Source: Bacillota bacterium
GTDB taxonomy: Bacteria > Bacillota > Clostridia > Acetivibrionales > DTU013
Assembly (NCBI GenBank): GCA_023412915.1
Contig: JAEZRE010000009.1
Span: 62,001-126,000 of the forward strand
Length of the DNA stretch: 64,000 bases
Direction: 5' to 3'
The notes beneath the pieces are model-generated. The model worked only from the letters and a program-made list of their open reading frames with translations, was not told where the DNA came from and did not search any database. The position numbers and the translations under genes are program-made. Of the stretch, positions 1 to 8,943 are shown piece by piece; positions within the stretch are counted from its first letter, which is position 1, and the number at the start of each line of letters is the position of its first letter.

Positions 1-504
1 GCCGGAATATACCAGAATCTTGTTATTTATCCTCTGCAGCTTTGAATACCAGATGCTTTGCCTGATTCCATCATTGAGGGTGTAGTAGGTATCCGCGGAG
101 GCTATTGTGTCATTACTTGTATAAACGTTGATATCCTCTATATTATCGTAAGCGAGGAGATACTTTTTAAGCAGGTCGCGCAGATATTTATTGAAGTATA
201 TAAAGTAATCCTCAACACCTGTATACTTCTTTTCCAGCAGGTCAGACAGGTTATTGTCCTGATATATGGCATGAGAAAGCGTTATGCCCGAATTAATAAG
301 CCTGGTGAACTCGTTTTTGGTTTTTTCCATTGATGCTGTTATCTGATTTACGTTTTGAGTCCTTACATTATCCGAAATTTTTTTGTAAAACAAAGCATTA
401 GTGCAGACAATAGGAATAAAGAGCAACATTATATAAAGGATAAGAAGCTTGTTGCTCAGTTTAATATCATAAAGCTTTCGGGTGAAGAATTTAAATGCTT
501 TCAT
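1..504 (-). CDS. Sensor histidine kinase, YesM/LytS-like, N-terminal part only
   Basis: This leftward frame is open from the window edge to an ATG at 504, giving 168 residues of an N terminus. A basic cytoplasmic start is followed by one hydrophobic helix (about residues 18-40), and then an extracytoplasmic segment rich in polar helices containing NNLSDLLEKKY and YDNIEDINVYTSND. This layout is typical of the sensing half of YesM-type kinases, which often pair with an AraC-type regulator in carbohydrate loci. A GGGGA stretch lies just upstream of the start. The HAMP and kinase domains would lie outside the window, so the kinase assignment is inference from the N-terminal architecture. Confidence 0.7.
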   Translation of the reverse strand, partial: MKAFKFFTRKLYDIKLSNKLLILYIMLLFIPIVCTNALFYKKISDNVRTQNVNQITASMEKTKNEFTRLINSGITLSHAIYQDNNLSDLLEKKYTGVEDYFIYFNKYLRDLLKKYLLAYDNIEDINVYTSNDTIASADTYYTLNDGIRQSIWYSKLQRINNKILVYSG

Positions 505-643
505 ATTTTTCCCCGGTTGAGTTGATAGTTTTTGAGCGTTAACATAATTATATCATAATTAAGTTTTAAAGGTTCGGTGAAATTACTGGAATGACGCCGG
601 GAGTACAGGCATTGACCGTACTTCTTCGGAGGTGAGTAATTGG

Positions 644-3289
644 ATGTCTAAAGAATTGAATGAATACAGGCGCAAGAGAAACTTTGAAAAGACCGGGGAG
701 CCTGAAGGAATAGCGGAGGATTCCTCGGAACGCCTGAGGTTTGTTGTCCAGCACCATTTAGCCAGTAGGGATCATTTCGATTTTCGCCTCGAGTGGGACG
801 GGGCGCTGTTAAGCTGGGCCGTGCCCAAGGGACCCTCTTACAATACGAGCGACAAGAGGCTCGCCGTACAGGTGGAGGATCATCCGCTGGAATACAGGAA
901 TTTCGAGGGTAACATCCCAAGGGGCGAGTATGGCGGCGGGGTTGTAATGCTTTGGGACGAAGGGTACTGGGAACCCCTGTCGGATGTGGAAGAAGGACTC
1001 AGGAAGGGTTCGCTCAAGTTCGTCCTTAAAGGAAGAAGGCTAAAGGGGAAATGGGCACTGGTCCGGCTGAAAGCGAGAACGGAAAAAGAAAAGGATAAGG
1101 CTGAGAACAACTGGCTTTTGCTGAAAGAGAAAGACGACCTCGCCAAAACGGACGACGGGATCGCCGGCCTTAACACGAGTGTCAGGACAGGACGCACCAT
1201 AGAGGAAATCGAGGAAGGTGCGGCTGAAAAAATTGATGTTGTCGGAAATCCCTTCGAAAAAACGGACATACAGTTAGCCAAACTGGTAAGCAAGGTCCCA
1301 GAGGGCAAGGATTGGCTTTACGAGGTGAAATACGACGGCTACAGGATCGTCGCATACCTGGAGCGCGGAAATGTCAGGCTTATGACCAGAAACGGAAAGG
1401 ACTACACGAAGCAATTCCGGGAAGCCGCCGATTCACTGAGCGATTGGTCAGCCGGGAGGGCGATGGTTCTCGACGGAGAAATGGTAATCACGGACGCGCA
1501 GGGGAAATCGGATTTTCAGGCTTTGCAAAGCTACATGAAAAAGCCCGGCGGCAAAAAGCTTGTCTATATCGTATTCGATCTCCTGGCGTTGGATGGAGCC
1601 GACCTGAGAGGGCGCCGACTGACCGACAGAAAAGAAGCGCTTGAAGCGCTTATGAAGGATTCGCCTGAAAACCTCCATTACAGCAAACATGTCATAGGAA
1701 ATGGAAAGACGGGTTTCCTCGCGGCTTGTAAAGCAGGCCTGGAAGGTATAGTAGGAAAAAAGGCCGATTCCGTATACAGCGGAACCAGAAGCGGCGACTG
1801 GATCAAGCTGAAATGCGACAACAGGCAGGAATTCGTCATAGGAGGCTACACGCTCTCCGATAAAAAAACGAGTGGAGTAAGCTCGCTGCTCCTCGGAGTC
1901 TACGAGGGGAAGGAGCTGATCTATGCCGGACGTGCCGGAACGGGCTTCACCTCGCGCAGCGAGAATGAGTTGGAGGAAAAATTCGAGGATATAAAGAGGA
2001 GCGGGACTCCCTTCAAATATGCGCCAAAAGCTAAGAAAGGTGAAAAAATAATCTGGCTGGAACCCATACTGGTCGCAGAAATCAAATTTGCGGAATGGAC
2101 CGGGGACGATCTCCTAAGGCAGGCGAGCTTCAAAGGCTTGCGCACCGATAAGGCTCCGGAGGACATAAAAAGAGAAAGCGCAACGGAGAAAGTCCAGGAA
2201 GCTGAAGCACAATCGGAAGAAGTACAGGTAGTCGAGGCGGAAAAGGTAAACGCGCGGGCAGATAATTCAAAGCCAGGTAAAGTGCGGGAGGATAAATCAA
2301 ACTCTCGTAAAGCGCGGGCGGATAAAACACAGGAAGAAATACGGGCGGTTGACAAACAGGCAGACGCAGCGCCTGAGGAGAAGCGGTCACCCGCCGAAGA
2401 CACGGAGATAAAATCGATGAACGTAAAAGGAAAAAGCATTACTATAGGCGGAGTAAAGATCACAAATCCGGACAAGGTGATATTCGTAGACCCCGATGTC
2501 ACAAAGGCCGACGTGGTCCGATATTATGCAAAGGTATCTGAGCGTATGCTGCCGTATGCGGGTAACAGAATATTAAGCATCATACGATGTCCAAAGGGAA
2601 TATCCGAGTCATGCTTCTTCAAAAAACACCCTGGCCCAGGCAGCAAAGGGATCGTCACACTGCCTGTCACGACCGGCAGCGGAGAGCAGGAGGAATACTT
2701 CTATATCGAGAATTCTTCGGGCCTCATATCCGAAGCACAGATGGGCACGGTGGAATTCCATACCTGGGGAAGCCGCGCAGACGACCTGGAGAAGCCGGAT
2801 ATGCTGGTGTTCGACCTGGATCCGGACGAGGGAATGGAGCTGGAACAGATACGCCAGGGCGTAAAAGACACAAAAGAAATTCTGGATCAGCTTTCTCTGG
2901 CCTCGTTTCTGAAGACCAGCGGAGGCAAAGGATACCACGTGGTGGTTCCACTGAAACCATCTGTCGGGTGGGACGCGTTTCACGATTTTGCCAGACATAT
3001 TGCCGAAATCATGGAGCAAAAGTGGCCTGACCGCTATACAAGCAATGTGAGAAAGGATAAGCGCAAAAACAGGATATTCATCGACTGGATGAGAAACGGC
3101 AGAGGCGCCACAAGTATTGCGCCGTATTCCATAAGAGCCAGGAAAGGGGCTCGCATTTCCATGCCCATCACCTGGGAGGAGCTTGGAACGGTGACTCCCG
3201 ATGGCGTCGATATGGCGGGTGCGTTGACGAGGATCGGCGGCGGCGATCCGTGGAAGGACTTTTATCAGCTCGAACAACGGCTCAAATGA
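644..3289 (+). CDS. ligD: DNA ligase D (phosphoesterase-ligase-polymerase)
   Basis: Multifunctional end-joining enzyme that trims, fills and seals double-strand breaks, normally with Ku. Counting from a GTG at 632, the phosphoesterase domain (about 35-180) carries H42, H48, D50, R52, H84 and Y88, spaced as in Pseudomonas LigD. The ATP-dependent ligase domain (about 205-505) has the adenylation lysine K233 in EVKYDGYR. The primase-polymerase domain (about 600-885) has the metal site FDLDPDEG (D728, D730) and SGGKGYHV. A charged Lys/Glu/Ala-rich linker (about 505-598) separates ligase and polymerase. I prefer ATG 644 because GGAGGTGAG at 628-636 is correctly spaced for it but abuts the GTG. No Ku gene is visible in the window. 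Confidence 0.95.
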   Translation: MSKELNEYRRKRNFEKTGEPEGIAEDSSERLRFVVQHHLASRDHFDFRLEWDGALLSWAVPKGPSYNTSDKRLAVQVEDHPLEYRNFEGNIPRGEYGGGVVMLWDEGYWEPLSDVEEGLRKGSLKFVLKGRRLKGKWALVRLKARTEKEKDKAENNWLLLKEKDDLAKTDDGIAGLNTSVRTGRTIEEIEEGAAEKIDVVGNPFEKTDIQLAKLVSKVPEGKDWLYEVKYDGYRIVAYLERGNVRLMTRNGKDYTKQFREAADSLSDWSAGRAMVLDGEMVITDAQGKSDFQALQSYMKKPGGKKLVYIVFDLLALDGADLRGRRLTDRKEALEALMKDSPENLHYSKHVIGNGKTGFLAACKAGLEGIVGKKADSVYSGTRSGDWIKLKCDNRQEFVIGGYTLSDKKTSGVSSLLLGVYEGKELIYAGRAGTGFTSRSENELEEKFEDIKRSGTPFKYAPKAKKGEKIIWLEPILVAEIKFAEWTGDDLLRQASFKGLRTDKAPEDIKRESATEKVQEAEAQSEEVQVVEAEKVNARADNSKPGKVREDKSNSRKARADKTQEEIRAVDKQADAAPEEKRSPAEDTEIKSMNVKGKSITIGGVKITNPDKVIFVDPDVTKADVVRYYAKVSERMLPYAGNRILSIIRCPKGISESCFFKKHPGPGSKGIVTLPVTTGSGEQEEYFYIENSSGLISEAQMGTVEFHTWGSRADDLEKPDMLVFDLDPDEGMELEQIRQGVKDTKEILDQLSLASFLKTSGGKGYHVVVPLKPSVGWDAFHDFARHIAEIMEQKWPDRYTSNVRKDKRKNRIFIDWMRNGRGATSIAPYSIRARKGARISMPITWEELGTVTPDGVDMAGALTRIGGGDPWKDFYQLEQRLK

Positions 3290-3377
3290 GGATAGTGGAC
3301 GCAGGCGAACACGTGATCTTTATAAGACAGTTTTTTTGCGATAAAATGTAGATATACTAAAAATTTGCGAGGTCGAT

Positions 3378-4310
3378 ATGATCTATACCGTAACCGGCCC
3401 TGTGGACAGGAAGGACGTCGGCATGATGCTGGCGCACGAACACTTCAACTGGGAAAATGACGAGTATCTGGCCAGTGATATGTATTTCAACAGGCAGTAC
3501 GATGAACAGCATAATCAAAAAATTGCAGAGAAGGTGCTGCCCATTGTAAAGGCGCTGAAGGCATCGGGCTGCGGCGCCGTCGCGGAAGCCTCCCCGCCGT
3601 TGGGCGGACAAAATCTGAAGCTGCTTTACGGGCTTTCAAAGGCTTCGGGGTTGAGGATAATTCCTTGTACGGGTATGAGCATTCCCAAGTATACCTTCCG
3701 GATATTCAAGGAAGTATTTGAAACACATTTGGCGAACAGATGGATAAAGGACTTTGAAGAAGGACTGGACGTCATTGGCAACGTCATAATCAAGCCGGGT
3801 TTTATAAAGCTGCTTTTTGACCGGGGAGAAGTCTGCGATGCGGATAAAGCTATGCTAAGGGCAGCCGCCCTGGCTTCGCGGGCGACAGGGCTGCCCATTC
3901 ACTGCCATGTGATGGAGGCCGAAAGGATGGAGGAGGTAATGGCGATCCTGCAGGAGATGAAGGTGCCGCCTCAGAAATTTGTTTGGGCTCATGCGGATCA
4001 TGAAGGCGACCTTGGGAAGATTTCTGCCGTGACGCAAAGAGGATATTGGGTGGGCTTCGACAGCATCAAAGAGGGAACTTATGCGGATCGGCTGAACCTG
4101 CTGCGGCACGCCTTCGCACAAGGCTACAGTCACCAGGTATTGTTATCGCAGGACTACGATATGGGGGAAGAAGGCGACAAGCAAGATGGCATACGACGCT
4201 ATTGCGCATTGTTCAAGGAATTTGTCCCGTACTGTCTCGAACAGGGATTGTCCATGGTACAGATGCATAGCCTTCTGGCGGACAATCCCTCGCGATTCTA
4301 TGATTTTTAA
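3378..4310 (+). CDS. Phosphotriesterase-family metal-dependent hydrolase
   Basis: A 310-residue TIM-barrel hydrolase of the amidohydrolase superfamily. Visible metal ligands are H20 and H22 in LAHEHF, a candidate carbamylated lysine in IIKPGFIK (about 139-144), H175/H177 in IHCHV, H205/H208 in WAHADHEGD, and the catalytic aspartate D259 in LLSQDYD. Length and motif order fit the phosphotriesterase/PHP-like lactonase family, whose members often hydrolyse lactones or phosphoesters. The substrate cannot be read from the sequence. There is no signal peptide, so it should act in the cytoplasm. GAGGT sits six bases before the ATG. It stands alone between ligD and a convergent ferredoxin-type gene. 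Confidence 0.85.
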   Translation: MIYTVTGPVDRKDVGMMLAHEHFNWENDEYLASDMYFNRQYDEQHNQKIAEKVLPIVKALKASGCGAVAEASPPLGGQNLKLLYGLSKASGLRIIPCTGMSIPKYTFRIFKEVFETHLANRWIKDFEEGLDVIGNVIIKPGFIKLLFDRGEVCDADKAMLRAAALASRATGLPIHCHVMEAERMEEVMAILQEMKVPPQKFVWAHADHEGDLGKISAVTQRGYWVGFDSIKEGTYADRLNLLRHAFAQGYSHQVLLSQDYDMGEEGDKQDGIRRYCALFKEFVPYCLEQGLSMVQMHSLLADNPSRFYDF

Positions 4311-4334
4311 AAGGAACCGGGAGCTTTCTTCCTG

Positions 4335-5480
4335 CTATTTCCTTCCCAGCAACTTCCTTGCAAGAGGTTTTTTGATCTCGATGGCGCCTTCGGGGCACAG
4401 CTCCTGGCAGCAGTAACAGCGTATGCACTTATCGTACCTGTGGGACGGGGGATTGTTTCTGTTATTGTCCTGCCAGTCAACGGCTTTGGGCTCAACGGGG
4501 CACATTTTGACGCAAACGCCGCACTTTTTGCATTTCTCCTTAACAATATACGGCTTTGGAACGATAGCGTTATTTACAAGCTTCATAAGGCCCCCGCCGA
4601 TCTTCAGGCTTTTTATGGGTTCCCTGTCGACCTTGAACTGCAGGTTCTTGAAGCTTTCAACAGGATCTCCGACCAGCTCGATCTCCGCTTCGGAATAAGT
4701 GCCGAGACCTGCTTCCTTGCCGAACTTGACCGTAAGTGAATACTCCGGGTCGACGCCGATTATCCGGCAAACCGTCGCATCCAGCGCCACAGGATCTGCA
4801 GAGAACATGAGCAGCCCCATTTTAACCGGGTCGCCGTTCATCGGGCCATTGCCCTCCATGCCTATGATTCCATCCATGATAAAAAGCCGCGGCTTTATGA
4901 AGGAGTTGATATCTACAAGCATTTTCGCAAAATCAGAGGGATTGGGGAGCTTTACATGAAATTCTCCTTTCAGCATTCCAGGTACGCAGCCGAATTGGTT
5001 TTTTATCGAGCCGGTCAGCTTCAAAAAGCCATGCGTCTTTAATTTCGGGAGGCTGATAAGTCCGTCGCTTTCCAGCACACCGTTGGCAAGGGTCAGTTTC
5101 TTGTTCTGTATGGCTTCGTGGAACACCACTTCTTTACCGGCGTTAAAATCAGCCAGAGTGAGCCCGAGGTCATTTGCCACATCGGCACAGCCGGTCTTTT
5201 TCGAGGCGTGCTCGGGAGAGCCGAAGCCCGGGGAGTCTCCGTAAGTTAGCCTGACACCGGTATTCAAAAAAATTTCGGCAACCGCTCTAAATACTGTCGG
5301 ATTGGTTGTCGCGGCCTTTTCGGGGGCTGCGGACATGATCCAGTTCGGCTTCAAAAGGATTTTTTCCCCGGCTTTTACGAAAGCCGAAGGACCGCCAATC
5401 AGATCGATACCTTTTATGACTGCTTCCTTAACTTCATTGTAGTCGTAAGTATTACATCTTATTAATGCGACTTTTGACAT
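4335..5480 (-). CDS. DUF362 domain protein with C-terminal 2[4Fe-4S] ferredoxin domain
   Basis: A 381-residue cytoplasmic protein. Residues 1-300 match the DUF362 fold (LIRCNTYDY start, ILLKPNWIMS, LPKLKTHGFLKLTGSIKN, and ADPVALDATVCRIIGVDP). The C terminus holds two cysteine clusters, CKKCGVCVKMCP and CIRCYCCQELCP, typical of a bacterial-type ferredoxin carrying two [4Fe-4S] clusters. Proteins of this architecture are common in anaerobes and are presumed to be electron-transfer or iron-sulfur proteins; no specific reaction is established. It converges with the upstream hydrolase (24 bases between stops). GGGGC lies 7-11 bases before the ATG. Confidence 0.85.
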   Translation of the reverse strand: MSKVALIRCNTYDYNEVKEAVIKGIDLIGGPSAFVKAGEKILLKPNWIMSAAPEKAATTNPTVFRAVAEIFLNTGVRLTYGDSPGFGSPEHASKKTGCADVANDLGLTLADFNAGKEVVFHEAIQNKKLTLANGVLESDGLISLPKLKTHGFLKLTGSIKNQFGCVPGMLKGEFHVKLPNPSDFAKMLVDINSFIKPRLFIMDGIIGMEGNGPMNGDPVKMGLLMFSADPVALDATVCRIIGVDPEYSLTVKFGKEAGLGTYSEAEIELVGDPVESFKNLQFKVDREPIKSLKIGGGLMKLVNNAIVPKPYIVKEKCKKCGVCVKMCPVEPKAVDWQDNNRNNPPSHRYDKCIRCYCCQELCPEGAIEIKKPLARKLLGRK

Positions 5481-5611
5481 GGCAATTGCCCCATTTCATT
5501 CAAATTAATAATTTTATTATAGTACAAAGATATGTTATTATAAATAAATGATTTGAATTCCGAAGAATTGTTATCGGAACCAAGGCTGAACCCAAGGGAA
5601 GCGATGCGCTG

Positions 5612-6997
5612 ATGATTTTACGGGACCGTGACATGGATATGTGCAGCGGGCCGTTGTTTAGTAAGATATTGATTTTTGCCCTGCCGATTATGGCAATGAA
5701 TATATTGCAACTGCTTTTCAATACGGCCGATATGGTTGTCGTCGGGCGCTTTTCAGGCAGCGATGCGTTAGCGGCGGTAGGCTCAACAGGTTCACTCATA
5801 AATCTTATCGTCAACCTGTTCATGGGCCTGTCTGTAGGAACAAGCGTCGTTGTGGCGCAGGATTGCGGCGCCGGGAACCAGGACGATATTAGCCGGTCGG
5901 TTCATACTTCCATCGTGATAAGCATAATCTGCGGATTGGTTGTCATGGTTCTGGGCCTTGTCCTTTGCGAGCCTTTGCTTGTTTTTATGGGAACTCCCGG
6001 AGACATTTTAGACCTGGCCGTATTGTATATGAAGATATACTTTGTCGGCTTGCCCGCCCTCATGGTTTACAACTTCAGCGCGGCGATAATGCGCGCTGTG
6101 GGCGATAGCCGACATCCAATGTATTATCTGGTTGTCGCCGGAATAGTACATGTTATATTCGACCTGTTCTTTGTGATCGTGCTGCACATGAGTGTGGAAG
6201 GCGTCGCCTGGTCCACTGTCATTTCCGAGTATCTCTCGGTGGTGCTGATAATGATCTGTCTGTACAGGTACGACGGAGCCATTCGCTTCATACCCCGGAA
6301 GATGCGCATCGACGCCCGGAAGCTTAAGGAAATTGTGAAAATCGGCTTGCCCGCAGGGCTGCAGAACTTGCTGTTCTCCATTTCCAACGTACTTATCCAG
6401 GCGGCTGTCAATTCCTTCGGTACTATCATGGTGGCGGCAAGTTCCGCTGCGGGTAATGTCGAGAGCTATGTCGGGACTACGATGAACGCCTATTACAACG
6501 CGGCCATCACTTTTACCGGACAGAACATAGGTGCAAAAAAATATGCCCGGATTGACACGGTTGCAAAGGTGTGTACAATATTGATCTTCACTACCTGGAT
6601 AATCATGGGCGGGGCGACTGTGTTTTTCGGCAGGCCATTGCTGAGTATTTTCACAACGGACTCGAAAGTCATTGAACTGGGTATGATGCGTATTAACATC
6701 ATGATGGTGGCATATTTCACATGCGGCATTATGAGTGTCTATCCGGGTCTGACCCGAGGAATGGGCTATTCGATAATGCCTATGCTTTCTACGCTGGTTG
6801 GAGCCTGCCTCATGAGAATTGTCTGGCTGGCTACGGTCTTTGCCTGGTATCCCACGGAGGTCATGCTGTTCGTATGCTATCCCGTGACCTGGGCTTTGGC
6901 AGGGCTGGGACAGGTGGGCAGCTTTTTCTATGCCCGCAGCCGTATCCGCAGAACCTCCGCAAATGAAGCGAAAGCTGTGGAAATGGAAATGTCCTGA
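5612..6997 (+). CDS. MATE-family multidrug/metabolite efflux transporter
   Basis: A 461-residue integral membrane protein with about twelve hydrophobic helices. The MATE signatures are clear: FNTADMVVVGRFSG near the N terminus, VGSTGSLINLIVNLFMGLSVG, and the repeated half with ILIQAAVNSFGTIMVAA and FTGQNIGAKKYARI. MATE proteins exchange cationic drugs or metabolites for Na+ or H+ across the cytoplasmic membrane. The start could be ATG 5612 (AAGGGA 13 bases upstream) or ATG 5633; the first residues are hydrophilic either way. A strong hairpin terminator follows at 7035. It is distinct from the second MATE gene at 51078. Confidence 0.92.
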   Translation: MILRDRDMDMCSGPLFSKILIFALPIMAMNILQLLFNTADMVVVGRFSGSDALAAVGSTGSLINLIVNLFMGLSVGTSVVVAQDCGAGNQDDISRSVHTSIVISIICGLVVMVLGLVLCEPLLVFMGTPGDILDLAVLYMKIYFVGLPALMVYNFSAAIMRAVGDSRHPMYYLVVAGIVHVIFDLFFVIVLHMSVEGVAWSTVISEYLSVVLIMICLYRYDGAIRFIPRKMRIDARKLKEIVKIGLPAGLQNLLFSISNVLIQAAVNSFGTIMVAASSAAGNVESYVGTTMNAYYNAAITFTGQNIGAKKYARIDTVAKVCTILIFTTWIIMGGATVFFGRPLLSIFTTDSKVIELGMMRINIMMVAYFTCGIMSVYPGLTRGMGYSIMPMLSTLVGACLMRIVWLATVFAWYPTEVMLFVCYPVTWALAGLGQVGSFFYARSRIRRTSANEAKAVEMEMS

Positions 6998-7034
6998 GTC
7001 CCGCCGGACAAAGCTGTATAATTGCATTTGATTA

Positions 7035-7076
7035 AAAACACCGGAGCCACTTTATTCAGTGCCTCCGGTGTTTTTT
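7035..7076. terminator. Bidirectional rho-independent terminator
   Basis: An inverted repeat ACACCGGAGgCAC / GTGCCTCCGGTGT, with small imperfections and a TTTATTCA loop, is flanked by A-run and T-run tracts. It can therefore end both the rightward MATE transcript and the leftward aldolase operon that converge here. Confidence 0.9.
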
Positions 7077-7082
7077 CGAAGT

Positions 7083-7895
7083 TCAGGCCTTCTGGCTGTT
7101 TTTCGTGTGCTCCAGCAACTCCGAGGCTTCGGTTACGTTCATATTTTCATGGATAAGTCCCGATACCGCAGCCATCAACGCAGCTGGATGAGGACTCTGC
7201 CAGACGTTTCGCCCCATTACGATACCTTTTGCTCCGCCCTGCAAAGCGCCGTATATCATATTCAGTGTATCGAGGTCCGTCTCGCATTTCGGCCCTCCGG
7301 CTATCATTATCGGCACGGGGCAGCCCGCGACTACCTTTTCGAAGTCCGTTTCCGTGTAATAGGTCTTGACGATGTCAGCGCCATGCTCTGCACACACGCG
7401 AGCGCCCAGGGCGATAAACCTGGGGTCCTTTTTCTTGTCTTCATTTGTCTTGCCCAGACCTACCACCCCGAGCAAAGGCACATTCCATCTACGGCAATCG
7501 CCTGCCAGCCTTCCCATATCCGCCAGGGTGTCATGCTCATATTCGGACCCAACGAAAGCGGAAGCGGCAACTGCGTCAGCGCCAAGGCTCAACGCCTCCT
7601 CTACCGATGAAGTTATCCCCTCGTGCGTCAGATCCGGTCCAGCAATTGTTGCGGCGCCGCTCACGCGCATAATGACTCCGGGGCTTCCGGCAGGTTCGAA
7701 AGCATATGTGTACATCCCTTTAGTGATCAGCCAGGCATCCACCTTGCCGGTGGCGTCGAGTTCATCGACTGTCTTTTTGAGATCGGCTATGCCGGTCATC
7801 GGGCCGAGCGCCATTCCGTGATCAACGGCGATCACGAGGCTTCTGCCCGTGTCCTTCCTGATGATTCTCCTCAATCTGCTTTGCATTCCGTTCAT
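7083..7895 (-). CDS. Class I aldolase, DhnA/LsrF type
   Basis: A 270-residue TIM-barrel aldolase forming a lysine Schiff base. The N-terminal VIAVDHGMALGP (20-32) and the Schiff-base lysine K177 in ADIVKTYY are characteristic of the DhnA family, which includes archaeal fructose-bisphosphate aldolase, LsrF and ADH synthase (MJ0400 type). The phosphate-binding GGPK and GIVMGRNVWQ segments are present. It is the last gene of the leftward four-gene operon, starting 16 bases after the dehydrogenase stop with AGAGGTG upstream. The unusual partners (TrpF-like, RFAP-synthase-like) argue against a plain glycolytic aldolase and for an aldol step in a specialised pathway; that is inference. Confidence 0.85.
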   Translation of the reverse strand: MNGMQSRLRRIIRKDTGRSLVIAVDHGMALGPMTGIADLKKTVDELDATGKVDAWLITKGMYTYAFEPAGSPGVIMRVSGAATIAGPDLTHEGITSSVEEALSLGADAVAASAFVGSEYEHDTLADMGRLAGDCRRWNVPLLGVVGLGKTNEDKKKDPRFIALGARVCAEHGADIVKTYYTETDFEKVVAGCPVPIMIAGGPKCETDLDTLNMIYGALQGGAKGIVMGRNVWQSPHPAALMAAVSGLIHENMNVTEASELLEHTKNSQKA

Positions 7896-7911
7896 GAAAA
7901 CACCTCTTATC

Positions 7912-8943
7912 TTATATAATAACCAAACCCTTTATCATATCCTGCTTCTTGGCTCTTTCCACCGCATCCAGCATACTGTCGAGGGAGAAACGGTCCGAGA
8001 TCATGTCTTCCACTTCGATATCACCCTTGGCTATCAACTCCAGAGCTTTACGGAAATCATCGGGAGTGGAAGCGAAGGACCCTGTTATATTTATTTCACC
8101 ATAATGCACAAACCTGGGATCAATCGAAATAGGTTGATTTGCAGGCGGACCGCCGAAAATGTTGAATACTCCGCCGTTGCGGACCAGCTTCAGACTCTCC
8201 TCAATAACTTTCGGAATTCCCAGAGAGGTGATGACGACCTCCGCTCCGTTTCCCCCCGTCAGTCTCTTCAGTTCCTCCTCCAGGTTTGCCTGCGATACGT
8301 TTATGCAATGGTCGGCGCCCATTTTCGCCGCGATTGCAAGTCTTCTGTCCATCAGATCGGCCATGATCACTCTCGCACCTGCCCACTTCGATACCTTCAA
8401 ATGTATCAGGCCCATGGGACCGGAGCCGATTACCAGAACCGTGTCGCCCGGCTTGACCCTGTTGGCTCTCAATGTCGCCAGCCCACAGGACAGTGGCTCC
8501 GACAATACTGCTTTTTCATAGGACAACGCTGCCGGTATCGGCAACACTCCGCCTATCTTAACGATCTGCCGCGGTATTCTCACGTATTCGGCAAATCCTC
8601 CGTCAATCCCGTGGCCCAGTCCAAATTCCTTTGTGCAAAGATTGTGACGGCCCCTCCTGCAAAAATAGCATTCCCCGCAGACGGCAATAGGGTAGACCGC
8701 GACCCTGTCGCCAACGTTGAAACCTGTCGTCCCTTCGCCGAGTTCATAGACCTCTCCCACCACTTCATGCCCGAGAATTGCGGGCAGATTTTTTGGCAAG
8801 CCCTGTCCAAGCAGTGTCTTGACGTCCGTTGCACAAATTCCCGATACGGCTATTTTAACTACGATATCTCCCGCATCGGCCTTCGGAGTCGGATATTGCT
8901 CGATTCTTATATCATCCTTGCCGTAAACCACCGCTGCTTTCAT
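7912..8943 (-). CDS. Zinc-dependent medium-chain alcohol dehydrogenase
   Basis: A 343-residue NAD(P)-dependent alcohol/polyol dehydrogenase. Catalytic zinc ligands C37 and H59-E60 (GICATD, GHE), four structural zinc cysteines (C89, C92, C95, C103), and the Rossmann motif VIGSGPMG are all visible. The frame is open further upstream but would then run through the preceding gene; ATG 8943 has GAAGGGGAAAGC before it and overlaps the upstream stop by one base (TAATG), which implies translational coupling. It resembles sorbitol/threonine dehydrogenases. In this operon it probably oxidises or reduces a sugar-derived alcohol linked to the aldolase step (inference). Confidence 0.9.
   Translation of the reverse strand: MKAAVVYGKDDIRIEQYPTPKADAGDIVVKIAVSGICATDVKTLLGQGLPKNLPAILGHEVVGEVYELGEGTTGFNVGDRVAVYPIAVCGECYFCRRGRHNLCTKEFGLGHGIDGGFAEYVRIPRQIVKIGGVLPIPAALSYEKAVLSEPLSCGLATLRANRVKPGDTVLVIGSGPMGLIHLKVSKWAGARVIMADLMDRRLAIAAKMGADHCINVSQANLEEELKRLTGGNGAEVVITSLGIPKVIEESLKLVRNGGVFNIFGGPPANQPISIDPRFVHYGEINITGSFASTPDDFRKALELIAKGDIEVEDMISDRFSLDSMLDAVERAKKQDMIKGLVII

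Noticed and set aside
58..333. Rightward 91-codon frame at the window start
   Set aside because: It lies antisense to the sensor-kinase N terminus, which is a much better protein with a signal helix and ribosome site.
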